From positions 1 through 34,804 of the forward strand of contig PXRQ01000085.1 of NCBI GenBank assembly GCA_003022005.1: a DNA stretch of 34,804 bases. The letters are read 5' to 3'. This DNA comes from Halobacteriales archaeon QS_5_70_15. Its GTDB lineage: Archaea > Halobacteriota > Halobacteria > Halobacteriales > Haloarculaceae. A model generated the notes under the pieces. That model saw only the letters and a list, made by a program, of their open reading frames with translations, was not told the DNA's origin and ran no database searches. Shown here piece by piece: positions 23,223-30,889 of this stretch. The position numbers were made by a program, and so were the translations under genes. Position 1 is the first letter of the stretch; the number at the start of each line of letters is the position of its first letter.

Positions 23223-23984
23223 GTGACGAACACGCAGGTCACGCTCGTTCAGATCGACAACTACGGGCCGTGGACGGTCACCCCCGAGCCCCGGCGCGAG
23301 GTCGACCTCCAGACGCTCCAGTCGCGGCTCTACGCCGACCTCTCCCAGCTCGTCGGCAACCGGGAGGGGTACGTCTTCTTCTCGCGGTTCGACAACATGG
23401 TCGCGGTGACGAACGGGCTGGACAGGGACGCCCACGCGCTCGTTCAGGAGTCCGTCGGCAACCGCTACCCGGTGTCGGTGTCGCTCTCCATCGCCGTCGA
23501 CCCCTCGCCCGCGGCCGCGCTGGGGGTCGCCACCGACCAGCTCCAGGACGCCGGCAGCGCACAGGACGAGGGCCGGACGGAGATACTCCGGGGGGAACCG
23601 CTCGCGGAGAACGCACGGACGGACGGTGACGTCCGGATCGCCCACTTCGACGTGAACGACGCCACCGGGAAGTACACCGACCGGCTCAACGAGTTCGACA
23701 CGTTCATCCGGATCGAGCAGGGGTACGCGGAGCTGATGCGGTACATGCGCCGGGCCCACGACTCGCTCGCGTTCTTCGTCGGTGGGGACAACGTCATCGC
23801 GGTCTGTTCGGACGTGACCGAGGCGGAGTACGCCGACGTCTGCGAGCACGTCAACGAGGCCGTCGGCGTCGACCTGAAGGTCGGCGTCGGGCGGGCACGG
23901 ACCGCTCAGTCGGCCGGGATCTCGGCCAAGCACGCCCTCGAGACCTGCCGCCACGAGGGCACGACGGTCGAGTTCGAGGACTGA
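23223..23984 (+). CDS. arfA: GTP cyclohydrolase III (IIa)
   Basis: 253 residues from a GTG start, (V/M)TNTQVTLVQIDNYGPWT. This archaeal enzyme converts GTP to a formamidopyrimidine, the first step to riboflavin and F420. Two tandem nucleotidyl-cyclase-like halves are visible: FFSRFDNMVAVTNG near residue 57 and FFVGGDNVIAVCSD near 183, plus VGVGRARTAQSAGISAKHAL near the end. The TATA-like GTATTA at about 23194-23199 is 26 bp upstream, which supports the GTG as leaderless start. The third-step reductase of the pathway is at 9029. Confidence 0.92.
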   Translation: MTNTQVTLVQIDNYGPWTVTPEPRREVDLQTLQSRLYADLSQLVGNREGYVFFSRFDNMVAVTNGLDRDAHALVQESVGNRYPVSVSLSIAVDPSPAAALGVATDQLQDAGSAQDEGRTEILRGEPLAENARTDGDVRIAHFDVNDATGKYTDRLNEFDTFIRIEQGYAELMRYMRRAHDSLAFFVGGDNVIAVCSDVTEAEYADVCEHVNEAVGVDLKVGVGRARTAQSAGISAKHALETCRHEGTTVEFED

Positions 23985-24181
23985 TGCGGTCCGCCCGACG
24001 CTCTGCCGGTGAGCACCCGACCGGGGTCGGCGATCAGGACCGACCGCGCACCACCGCACGATCCGGCCCCGGAGCCGACCGCCGGGACCGTCTCGCCACC
24101 GGGTGTCGGTCGCGTGGTCCCGTGACGGGGGTCCGTGGACGCCGCGACGGATCGCTACCGGTCGACGCAATCGTGTGAGTT

Positions 24182-24196
24182 TGTCACGCTGTGACA
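24182..24196. promoter_or_regulatory. Perfect palindrome TGTCAC-GCT-GTGACA before the CBS gene
   Basis: Two 6-bp arms with a 3-bp spacer, ending about 20 bp upstream of the TATA-like CTTTTA (24215-24220) and 50 bp before ATG 24246. The position just upstream of the BRE/TATA region suits an activator or repressor site. Binder unknown. The rest of the 261-bp gap before this gene shows nothing. Confidence 0.5.
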
Positions 24197-24245
24197 TAAG
24201 CCTGCCGGGAGTAGCTTTTAGCCGTACTGCGGCCAACGTCGGGGC

Positions 24246-24806
24246 ATGAACACCGGACTCACCGTCAGGGAGGTGATGAACCGTGAGTTCGTCGGCGTCA
24301 GCGAGTCCGACGACGTGCGGTCCGTCGCCGAACTGCTGCTCGAGGAGGGCGCCGAGTGCGCCGTGGTGCTCCGCGGCCAGGAGCCCGTCGGGCTGCTGAC
24401 CGAGCGGGACGTCCTGAGCGTCGTCAGCGACGGCCGGGACCCCGGGTCGGTGTCGGTCGGCGATATCGTGCTCGGACCGGTCCCGACGGTCGCCCCGGAC
24501 AGCCGCGTCGACGCCGCCGTCGACACCATGACCGCCCAGGGGACTCGCCGGCTGCTCGTCACCGACGAGGGCGTGGAGGGGCTGCTGACCGAGCACGACC
24601 TGCTCTCGGCGACCACCATCGAGCGCTACGACGAACCGGCCGACGTTGAGGCGGCGCTGAACGGGGACGCCCTCGGCGACGACCGCGCGGTCACGACTGA
24701 CCGGGCCGTCTCCGACCAGAGCATCTGTCAGGACTGCGGTGCCCTCTCTCGGGAGCTGATCGAACAGGACGGGCAGCTCCTCTGTCCGGACTGCCGGGAC
24801 GTCTGA
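24246..24806 (+). CDS. CBS-domain pair with C-terminal zinc ribbon
   Basis: 186 residues. CBS 1 spans about residues 5-62 (TVREVMNREFVGVSESDDVR ... GLLTERDVLS) and CBS 2 about 68-125 (VGDIVLGPVPTVAPDSRVDA ... GLLTEHDLLS). Such pairs bind adenine nucleotides or SAM and act as energy or ligand sensors. After an acidic linker the protein ends with CQDCGALSRELIEQ and LLCPDCRDV, a four-Cys zinc ribbon as in some archaeal CBS proteins. It has no enzyme domain, so it probably regulates a partner. TATA-like CTTTTA lies 26-31 bp upstream, with a palindrome before it. Confidence 0.85.
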   Translation: MNTGLTVREVMNREFVGVSESDDVRSVAELLLEEGAECAVVLRGQEPVGLLTERDVLSVVSDGRDPGSVSVGDIVLGPVPTVAPDSRVDAAVDTMTAQGTRRLLVTDEGVEGLLTEHDLLSATTIERYDEPADVEAALNGDALGDDRAVTTDRAVSDQSICQDCGALSRELIEQDGQLLCPDCRDV

Positions 24807-24870
24807 ACGCTCGCGCGACCGGGTCGGTCGAGTCACATTTATGGTGGGTCCGCCAGAAGGGGAGACTGGT

Positions 24871-26301
24871 ATGACACCACAAAGAGATGTCTCGCGCCGT
24901 GCGTGGCTCAAGAGCGCCGGAGTAGCCGGTATTGCTGCGCTCGCCGGCTGTACCGGCGGCGACGGTGGCGACGGCGGCGGGGAGTCGACTCCGACCGAGG
25001 CGACGGGCGACGGCGGCGACACGCCGACGGAGGCGATGGACGGCGGCGACACGCCGACCGAGACCGAGACCGAGACGATGGGCGACGGCGGTGGCGGCGG
25101 CCCCGACGTCCTCGTCGTCATCGGCTACCCGCAGGACGGCATCCAGCTGTTCCGGGACTACTACAGCCAGAGCGACGGCTCCGAGGAGATCCTGATTCCG
25201 GACGGGCTCCGCGACCCCGCGCTCCCGGGCCAGGTCGGCAACGACATGCAGAACGTCACGGGGACGGCGCCCGCGGCCGGCGGCCCGAACCAGGAGGCGT
25301 TCGCCCAGCAGTTCCAGGACGAGTACGGCAACGCCCCGGGCGTGTTCACCTCGCAGTCGTACGACTCGGTCGCTATCGGGATCCTGGCGAACGCGGCCGC
25401 CGGGGAGAACAGCGGCACGGCCGTCCGCGACCAGATGCGCCGCATCGCCAACCCCGGCGGGATGGAGGTCGGCCCACAGAACCTCGTCGAGGGGGTCGAG
25501 GCCGCGGCCAACGGCGAGGACGTCAACTACCAGGGGGCGTCCTCGGCGACGAACTTCGACCAGAACGGCGACCCGGCCTCCGCGGCGTACGCCATCTGGA
25601 CCTTCGCCGGCGCCGACGAGGAGGCGACCGAGACCCAGGAGGTCCAGAATTTCGAGGGATCCAACCCCGGAGGGGCCGGACCCTCGGGCGATAGCGGCCC
25701 CGGTGGGCTCGGACGCACCGTCAACGTCGGCATCCTGCTCCCCGAGACCGGCAACCTCGCCTCGACCGGCCAGCCGATGATCCGGGCGGCGGAGCTCCCG
25801 GCGATACTGGTCAACGACGCCGACCTCGACCTCGACATAAACGCGCAGGTCGAGGACACCCAGACCGACCCGAGCGCGGGGGTCGCGGCCGCGAACTCGC
25901 TGGTCAACGCCGGGATGCCGTTCGTCTGCGGCTCGGCGTCCTCGGGCGTGAACGTCCCCGTCTCCAAGCAGGCGCTCATCCCCAACGAGGTCGTCGGCTG
26001 CTCGCCGTCCTCGACGGCGCTGTCGGTGACGAACCTCGACGACAACGACTACATCTTCCGGACGGCGCCCTCCGACCGCCTGCAGGGTCGCGTGATGGCC
26101 CAGGTCGCCTCCGAGCGGCTGGGCGGGTCGGCCGCCGCGACGCTGTACGTCAACAACGACTACGGCCAGCAGCTGTCGAACCGGTTCTCGAACGTCTTCG
26201 AGGACGAGTTCGGCGGATCCGTGTTCGCCCAGATCGCCTACAACCAGAACGAGTCCTCCTACACCTCGGTCGTGCAGGAGGCGCTCACGTCGGGCAACTG
26301 A
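24871..26301 (+). CDS. livK: Liv/HAAT-type substrate-binding lipoprotein with circularly permuted domain order
   Basis: 476 residues. A Tat lipoprotein signal (SRRAWLKSAGVAGIAALAGC, Cys27) and a Gly/Thr/Glu linker (28-77) are normal. The binding protein follows in the wrong order. Residues ~78-262 (PDVLVVIGYPQDGIQLF ... GTAPAAGG ... YGNAPGVFTSQSYDS ... AAYAIWTF) are what is normally the C-terminal half. A Gly/Pro/Ser linker (263-280) leads to ~281-476 (GRTVNVGILLPETGNLAS ... VEDTQTDPSAG ... FRTAPSDRLQG ... YVNNDYGQ), normally the N-terminal half, ending TSVVQEALTSGN. The end of the second part would continue directly into the start of the first, so nothing is lost. It faces livF convergently and should serve the livHMGF transporter. 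Start 24871 gives the intact signal. Confidence 0.87.
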   Translation: MTPQRDVSRRAWLKSAGVAGIAALAGCTGGDGGDGGGESTPTEATGDGGDTPTEAMDGGDTPTETETETMGDGGGGGPDVLVVIGYPQDGIQLFRDYYSQSDGSEEILIPDGLRDPALPGQVGNDMQNVTGTAPAAGGPNQEAFAQQFQDEYGNAPGVFTSQSYDSVAIGILANAAAGENSGTAVRDQMRRIANPGGMEVGPQNLVEGVEAAANGEDVNYQGASSATNFDQNGDPASAAYAIWTFAGADEEATETQEVQNFEGSNPGGAGPSGDSGPGGLGRTVNVGILLPETGNLASTGQPMIRAAELPAILVNDADLDLDINAQVEDTQTDPSAGVAAANSLVNAGMPFVCGSASSGVNVPVSKQALIPNEVVGCSPSSTALSVTNLDDNDYIFRTAPSDRLQGRVMAQVASERLGGSAAATLYVNNDYGQQLSNRFSNVFEDEFGGSVFAQIAYNQNESSYTSVVQEALTSGN

Positions 26302-26579
26302 GGTTTGGTACGGCCGGACGGGCTCGGACCGCCCGACCCACCACCCTTCGGTTCTCTCGCGCCTCGCGAGCGTCGCGGCCGTCCGAGGCAGCCAGGCACG
26401 GCCGCGACGGAGACCGGGACCGGGACGGCCGGGGCTGGCCGGGTCTCGTCGGGGGGGGACGCGGATCGGGGCGGACTGCGGGAAGGAGGGGGCGGTGACG
26501 GAAACGAGGACGGAAACGCGAACGGGGCACGGACGGGTGCGGGTGCGCGGTCGCGGACAGGGACCGGCGGGGGCCGGCC

Positions 26580-27401
26580 TCAGCCGCCCAGGAAGTCCTG
26601 GCGCACCTTCGGGTCGTTCAGCAGCGCGTCGCCGGAGTCCTCGTAGCGGTTCTGACCGTTGACGAGGACGTACCCCCGGTCGCACCGCCGGAGCGCCTCC
26701 TTGGCGTTCTGCTCGACCATGAGGATCGCCGTCCCGGACTCGTTGATCTCGTCGACCTTCTCGAACATCTCGTCGACGAGGTCCGGCGCGAGCCCCGCGG
26801 AGGGCTCGTCGAGCAGCAGCAGCGGCGGGGAGAGCATCAGCGCCCGGCCCATCGCCAGCATCTGCTGCTGTCCCCCGGAGAGGTTCTCCGCGCGCTGGTC
26901 CTGTCGCTCCTCGAGGATGGGGAACCGCTCGAACACCATCTCGAGGGCGTCCTGGGGGACCTCGTCGAGGATGTACGCCCCCATCTCGAGGTTCTCCCGT
27001 ATCGAGAGCGTCGGGAACACGTTGCCGTTCTGCGGGACGTAGCCAAGCCCCTCGTGGATGATCTCCTCGGGCTTCCAGGCGGTGATGTCCGTCCCGTCGA
27101 ACGTGACGGTCCCGCCCATGTGGGTGGCGAGCCCGAAGACCGACTTCATCACCGTCGACTTGCCGGCGCCGTTCGGGCCGACGATGGTGACGTACTCGCC
27201 GTCCCGGACGTCCATCGTGACGTCGGTGAGTATCTGCAGGTCGCCGTAGCCCGCGTCGAGCTCCCGGACCCGAAGGAGGCTGTCCGACCACGTCGAGACC
27301 TCAGTCGCGGCCCCGGCGGCCTCCCCGGGCTCCGCCGGTTCCGAGCCCTCGGGCGAGCCGTCCTCGGCCCCCGAACCGCCGGCCGGTTCGGTCCCGCTCA
27401 T
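26580..27401 (-). CDS. livF: Branched-chain amino acid-type ABC transporter ATP-binding protein LivF
   Basis: 273 residues. After a ~45-residue acidic extension (Gly/Glu/Pro rich) the ATPase starts LLRVRELDAGYGDLQILTDV. Walker A is GPNGAGKSTVMKSV, the Q loop YVPQNGNVFPTLSIREN, the signature LSGGQQQMLAMGRALM, and Walker B LLLLDEPSAGLAP with MLVEQNA after it; these details are LivF-like. It ends near DPKVRQDFLGG. Last gene of the livHMGF operon; its start overlaps the livG stop by 4 bp (ATGA). The 278-bp gap to the binding-protein gene (26302-26579) is GC-rich and holds nothing I recognise. Confidence 0.93.
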   Translation of the reverse strand: MSGTEPAGGSGAEDGSPEGSEPAEPGEAAGAATEVSTWSDSLLRVRELDAGYGDLQILTDVTMDVRDGEYVTIVGPNGAGKSTVMKSVFGLATHMGGTVTFDGTDITAWKPEEIIHEGLGYVPQNGNVFPTLSIRENLEMGAYILDEVPQDALEMVFERFPILEERQDQRAENLSGGQQQMLAMGRALMLSPPLLLLDEPSAGLAPDLVDEMFEKVDEINESGTAILMVEQNAKEALRRCDRGYVLVNGQNRYEDSGDALLNDPKVRQDFLGG

Positions 27402-28294
27402 TCGACCTCACCTCCGAGGTAGGCCTCGACGACCCGTTCGTCGTTCTTGACCTCCTCCGGGGTCCCCTCCATGAGGACCTGTCCCTGGTGCATGACGATC
27501 ACGTGCTCGCAGTTCTGCATGATGAGGTCCATGTCGTGTTCGACGATGAGGAACGTGTACCCCTCTTCGCGCAGTTCGTGGATGTGATCGAGCAGACGTG
27601 CCTCGAGCGAGGGGTTCACCCCCGCGAACGGCTCGTCGAGCAGCAGCATCTCGGGGTCGGTCAGCAGCGCCCGCGCGAGCTCGAGCAGCTTGCGCTGGCC
27701 CCCCGAGAGGGTGCCGGCGTACTCGTGGGCGAGGTGGTCGATCTCGAAGAACTCCAGGGTCTCCCAGCAGCGTCCGAGCACCTCCCCCTCCTGTTCGACG
27801 ACGGAGCGCCGGACGAACGGGAGCACCGACCGCCAGAGCGACTCGCCGCGCTGGCCCCGCGGCGCGAGCATCATGTTCTCGAGGACGGTCATCTCCTCGA
27901 GCTCCCGGGCGATCTGGAACGTCCGGGCGAGCCCCCGGTTCGCGACGACGTGGGGGGCGAGGCCGGTTATCCCCTCGCCCTCGAAGTAGACCGAGCCGCT
28001 GGTCGGCTCGAGCACGCCGGTGATGCAGTTGAACGTCGTGGACTTGCCGGCGCCGTTTGGGCCGATCAGCCCCGTCAGCGTCCCCTCCTCGACCTGGAAG
28101 GAGGCGCCGTCGACGGCGGTGATACCCCCGAACTGCTTGTGGAGGTCATCGACGCGGAGCGGTATCCCGCGGGGGGTGTGCTTGGCCGCCTCCTCGGTCG
28201 CCGAGTCCTGCGTCTCGGCCTCGGTCACCTCGACGTCGGCGTCCTCAGGGACGTTGCTCCGTACGGCGGGTTCGTCGACTTCGCCGTCACTCAT
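27398..28294 (-). CDS. livG: Branched-chain amino acid-type ABC transporter ATP-binding protein LivG
   Basis: 298 residues with an acidic N-terminal extension of about 45 residues. Walker A is IGPNGAGKSTTFNCITG, the Q-loop region has RTFQIARELEEMTVLENMML, the signature LSGGQRKLLELARALL, and Walker B LLLDEPFAGVNPSL, followed by the switch His in IVEHDMDLIM and the LivG-typical end VVEAYLGGEVE. It pairs with LivF as the ATPase of the importer. It overlaps livM by 8 bp and livF by 4 bp. Confidence 0.93.
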   Translation of the reverse strand: MSDGEVDEPAVRSNVPEDADVEVTEAETQDSATEEAAKHTPRGIPLRVDDLHKQFGGITAVDGASFQVEEGTLTGLIGPNGAGKSTTFNCITGVLEPTSGSVYFEGEGITGLAPHVVANRGLARTFQIARELEEMTVLENMMLAPRGQRGESLWRSVLPFVRRSVVEQEGEVLGRCWETLEFFEIDHLAHEYAGTLSGGQRKLLELARALLTDPEMLLLDEPFAGVNPSLEARLLDHIHELREEGYTFLIVEHDMDLIMQNCEHVIVMHQGQVLMEGTPEEVKNDERVVEAYLGGEVE

Positions 28295-29669
28295 CGGTAT
28301 CGCGCCCCCTCGTTCGGCCGCTACTGCTCTCGGTCCCGCCGTCGGCCGCGGCGGGCGGTCGTCCCTTCCCCTCGCCGGCGGGCCGTTCCGGCCGGCCGAG
28401 CGGGACGCTCGAGGCCGGTTCCTTGCGGTGGCCGAGCAGCCCCTGCGGGCGGTTGTGCATCAGGTAGACCAGCACCAGTCCCATGATGACGAGCTGGAGC
28501 TGCCGGATGCTGTCGATGGTGTAGAACAGGAACGGCACCGGGTCGAGGTTCGAGACCAGCGGGGCGACGGCCGGCCCGAACCCCGAGGGGGCGTCCACCT
28601 CGACCAGCGTCTCGATGACGTTCTTCAGGTAGCGGGGGCCCTGGAACAGCAGCGCGGCGAAGAGGGCCCCGCCCATGACGCTCCCGGTGTTCGAGCCCGC
28701 GCCGCCGATGATGAGCGCGATCCAGACGAAGAACGTCAGCCGGGGCCGGTAGGTGTTCGGCGTGATCGCCCCCTGGGACATGAACCAGAGGATCCCGCCG
28801 AGCCCCATCAGGGCACAGCCGAGCATGAACGCCTTCGTCTTGAACGCGTCCGTGTCCTTTCCCAGCGAGTTGGCCGCCTGCTCGTCCTCGCGGATGGCCT
28901 TCAACACCCGCCCGAACGGGGAGTTGCCGACCCGGCGGAGCAGGAGGTAGTAGCCCGCGACGACGACCAGCAGGAGGACGCCGTAGACCAGCGAGTCGAC
29001 GACCGGCTTGGGGTTGTTCGGAACCACCACGGTGAACGCGTCGACGAACCCGAGGTAGGCGTCCCAGAGTCCGATGGCGGTGAAGAACGCCTCCACCGGC
29101 GGCGTGAAACCGAGAATGAGCCCCGAGCCGCCGCCGAGCCCGACGACGTAGCCCGCCACGGTGAACTGCTCCAAGTCCCCCGAGAGGAACGTGAACCGGA
29201 GGATCTCGCTCATCGCGATGGTGACGATGGCGAGGTAGTCCGCGCGGAGCCGCAGCGCCGGAAGCGCGACCACCAGTCCGAGCAGCGCGGTCACGACCGT
29301 CCCGACGACGACCCCCGCGAGGAGGGGGAGGCCGAACCCGCCGGCCCGGCCCGTCTCGGCCGCGAACATGGGCGCCTTCGAGACGATGGCCATCGCGTAG
29401 ATGCCGATGGCCATGAACCCGACGATGCCGATGTTGAAGAGGCCGGTGTACCCCCAGTGGAGGTTGAGCGCGAGCGCGAGCAGCGAGAACACGGCGATGT
29501 AGAAGGTTAGGCTGGCGATGGAGTTGATCTGACCCCGGGGTTCGAACCCGAGGATCGCCCCCGTGATCAGGTAGATCGAGTAGATGACTGCCAGCAGCGC
29601 GGCGATCTTCGTGACGTCGTTCTCCCAGAGATCGGCCAGCGGCTCGGGGAGTCGCTCGGCGACGCTCAT
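28287..29669 (-). CDS. livM: Branched-chain amino acid-type ABC transporter permease LivM
   Basis: 460 residues from MSVAERLPEPLADLWENDVT. About ten membrane segments follow, with family marks LNLHWGYTGLFNIGIVGFMA (res ~70-90), PALRLRADYLAIVTIAMSEI (~150-170) and the EAA-like cytoplasmic loop SPFGRVLKAIREDEQAANSLGKD (~255), then FMLGCALMGLGGILWF and GSVMGGALFAALLF. The C-terminal ~50 residues are a hydrophilic Arg/Gly/Pro tail. It is longer than bacterial LivM (~350-425), with an insertion around VEVDAPSGFGPAVAPLV. Its ATG overlaps the livH stop (ATGA). Confidence 0.92.
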   Translation of the reverse strand: MSVAERLPEPLADLWENDVTKIAALLAVIYSIYLITGAILGFEPRGQINSIASLTFYIAVFSLLALALNLHWGYTGLFNIGIVGFMAIGIYAMAIVSKAPMFAAETGRAGGFGLPLLAGVVVGTVVTALLGLVVALPALRLRADYLAIVTIAMSEILRFTFLSGDLEQFTVAGYVVGLGGGSGLILGFTPPVEAFFTAIGLWDAYLGFVDAFTVVVPNNPKPVVDSLVYGVLLLVVVAGYYLLLRRVGNSPFGRVLKAIREDEQAANSLGKDTDAFKTKAFMLGCALMGLGGILWFMSQGAITPNTYRPRLTFFVWIALIIGGAGSNTGSVMGGALFAALLFQGPRYLKNVIETLVEVDAPSGFGPAVAPLVSNLDPVPFLFYTIDSIRQLQLVIMGLVLVYLMHNRPQGLLGHRKEPASSVPLGRPERPAGEGKGRPPAAADGGTESSSGRTRGRDTDE

Positions 29670-30778
29670 GCCGTCGTCCTCCCGGCGAACAGCCCCTCCG
29701 GCTTCACGATCAGGATGACGATCATCACGAGGAACGCCGCGGCCCTCGCGAAGTCGCTCGGTATCCAGACGACCGACACCGAGGCGGTGAGACCGATGAT
29801 GAGCCCGCCCAGTATCGCGCCGTAGATCGAGCCGATGCCGCCGAGGATCACCGCCGCGAAGATCAGTAGCAGCAGCAGCCAGCCGTCGAAGTAGCCCATC
29901 GTCCCCTTCCAGAGGAAGAACATGTACCCCCCGACGCCGGTGAGCCCGCTGCCGATGATCCACGTGTAGCGGACGACCTGCTCGGTCGGGATGCCGGTCA
30001 CCCGGGCGAGGTCCTCGTTGTCGGCCATCGCCCGCATCGCCTTGCCGAGTTTCGTCCGCTGGAGCAGGAAGTGAACACCGAGCATCAGCCCGACGGCGAT
30101 GACCGCGAGGGTGACGTCGTGGGCCCTGAGCTGGAGGGTCCCGTCGATGAACGGAACCGTGATCGAGGGCTGCGTGGTGGTGACCCCCCGTCGGCTCGGG
30201 CCGAAGACGAACTGGATGAGAAAGCGGATGGCGAACGCCACGCCGATGCTCGTGATGAGCAGCGCGATGCCCGAGCGGTCCCGGAGCGGCTCGAACGCGT
30301 ACCTGTCGACGAACAGCGCGAGCGCGATGGTGAACACCCCCGCGACGACGAGCCCGACGACGACGGCGAGCGGCGAGCTGACGATGCCGATGCCGAGCGC
30401 GCCGCCGAACACCGACCCCCCGGCCCCGACGAGCAGGAGCGACCCGATGTCCGCGCGGGCGCCGAAGCCCCCCGCGATGACGTACGTCGTCGCCCAGCCG
30501 GCGAACCCCCCGGCGGTGATGTAGTCGCCGTGCGCGAAGTTCGCGAAGCTGAGGATGCTGTACGTCATCGAGAGCCCGATCCCCGCCAGCCCGATGACGA
30601 GCCCCCGCATCAGGCCGTCCTTGATCAGGACCCCCAGCCGGAAGAACTGCTGGTCGCCGACCAGCAGCTGTCGCCCGAGGTCCAACAGCAGGACGGCGAC
30701 GATCCCCACGAGCAGGACGTTACCCGGGTTCGCCCCGAGCAGTTGCCGCCCGCGGGCGTACGTCTCACTGATACCCAT
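29666..30778 (-). CDS. livH: Branched-chain amino acid-type ABC transporter permease LivH
   Basis: 370 residues from MGISETYARGRQLLGANPGN. Marks of the family: GLAGIGLSMTYSILSFANFAHGDY (res ~65-85), YAFEPLRDRSGIALLITSIG (~155-175), the cytoplasmic loop RTKLGKAMRAMADNEDLARVTG (~240-260) and ILGGIGSIYGAILGGLIIGL (~310). About eight membrane segments. First gene of the livHMGF operon; a TATA-like box at 30803-30808 lies 25-30 bp upstream. The frame runs on upstream into antisense of pgk, which is not coding. Substrate of the system could be branched-chain amino acids, urea or short amides. Confidence 0.92.
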   Translation of the reverse strand: MGISETYARGRQLLGANPGNVLLVGIVAVLLLDLGRQLLVGDQQFFRLGVLIKDGLMRGLVIGLAGIGLSMTYSILSFANFAHGDYITAGGFAGWATTYVIAGGFGARADIGSLLLVGAGGSVFGGALGIGIVSSPLAVVVGLVVAGVFTIALALFVDRYAFEPLRDRSGIALLITSIGVAFAIRFLIQFVFGPSRRGVTTTQPSITVPFIDGTLQLRAHDVTLAVIAVGLMLGVHFLLQRTKLGKAMRAMADNEDLARVTGIPTEQVVRYTWIIGSGLTGVGGYMFFLWKGTMGYFDGWLLLLLIFAAVILGGIGSIYGAILGGLIIGLTASVSVVWIPSDFARAAAFLVMIVILIVKPEGLFAGRTTA

Positions 30779-30802
30779 GCGAAGCCCTGTGTAGCCGAGT
30801 GC

Positions 30803-30808
30803 CTTAAA
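30803..30808 (-). promoter_or_regulatory. TATA-like box of the livHMGF operon
   Basis: Minus-strand TTTAAG, 25-30 bp before the livH ATG (30778), in the 111-bp spacer divergent from pgk. Suggests a leaderless livHMGF message. Confidence 0.5.
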
Positions 30809-30889
30809 CGACACTCCGTGCCGACCCCGGCGAGCACCCGGCGACGACCCCGCCACAACACTTTCCTCCGGCGGGGGGGACGCTCCGAT

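Noticed and set aside
23985..24181. A ~64-codon frame after GTP cyclohydrolase III.
   Set aside because: Arg/Gly-rich composition, no motif and no ribosome or promoter signal; most likely spacer DNA.
24691..24806. Start of a longer antisense gene across the CBS and binding-protein genes.
   Set aside because: The CBS/zinc-ribbon and LivK motifs on the plus strand account for the coding signal; the antisense frame has no domain.
26302..26579. A small gene between the binding protein and livF.
   Set aside because: Only low-complexity Gly/Arg/Thr frames; no hydrophobic or motif-bearing product on either strand.
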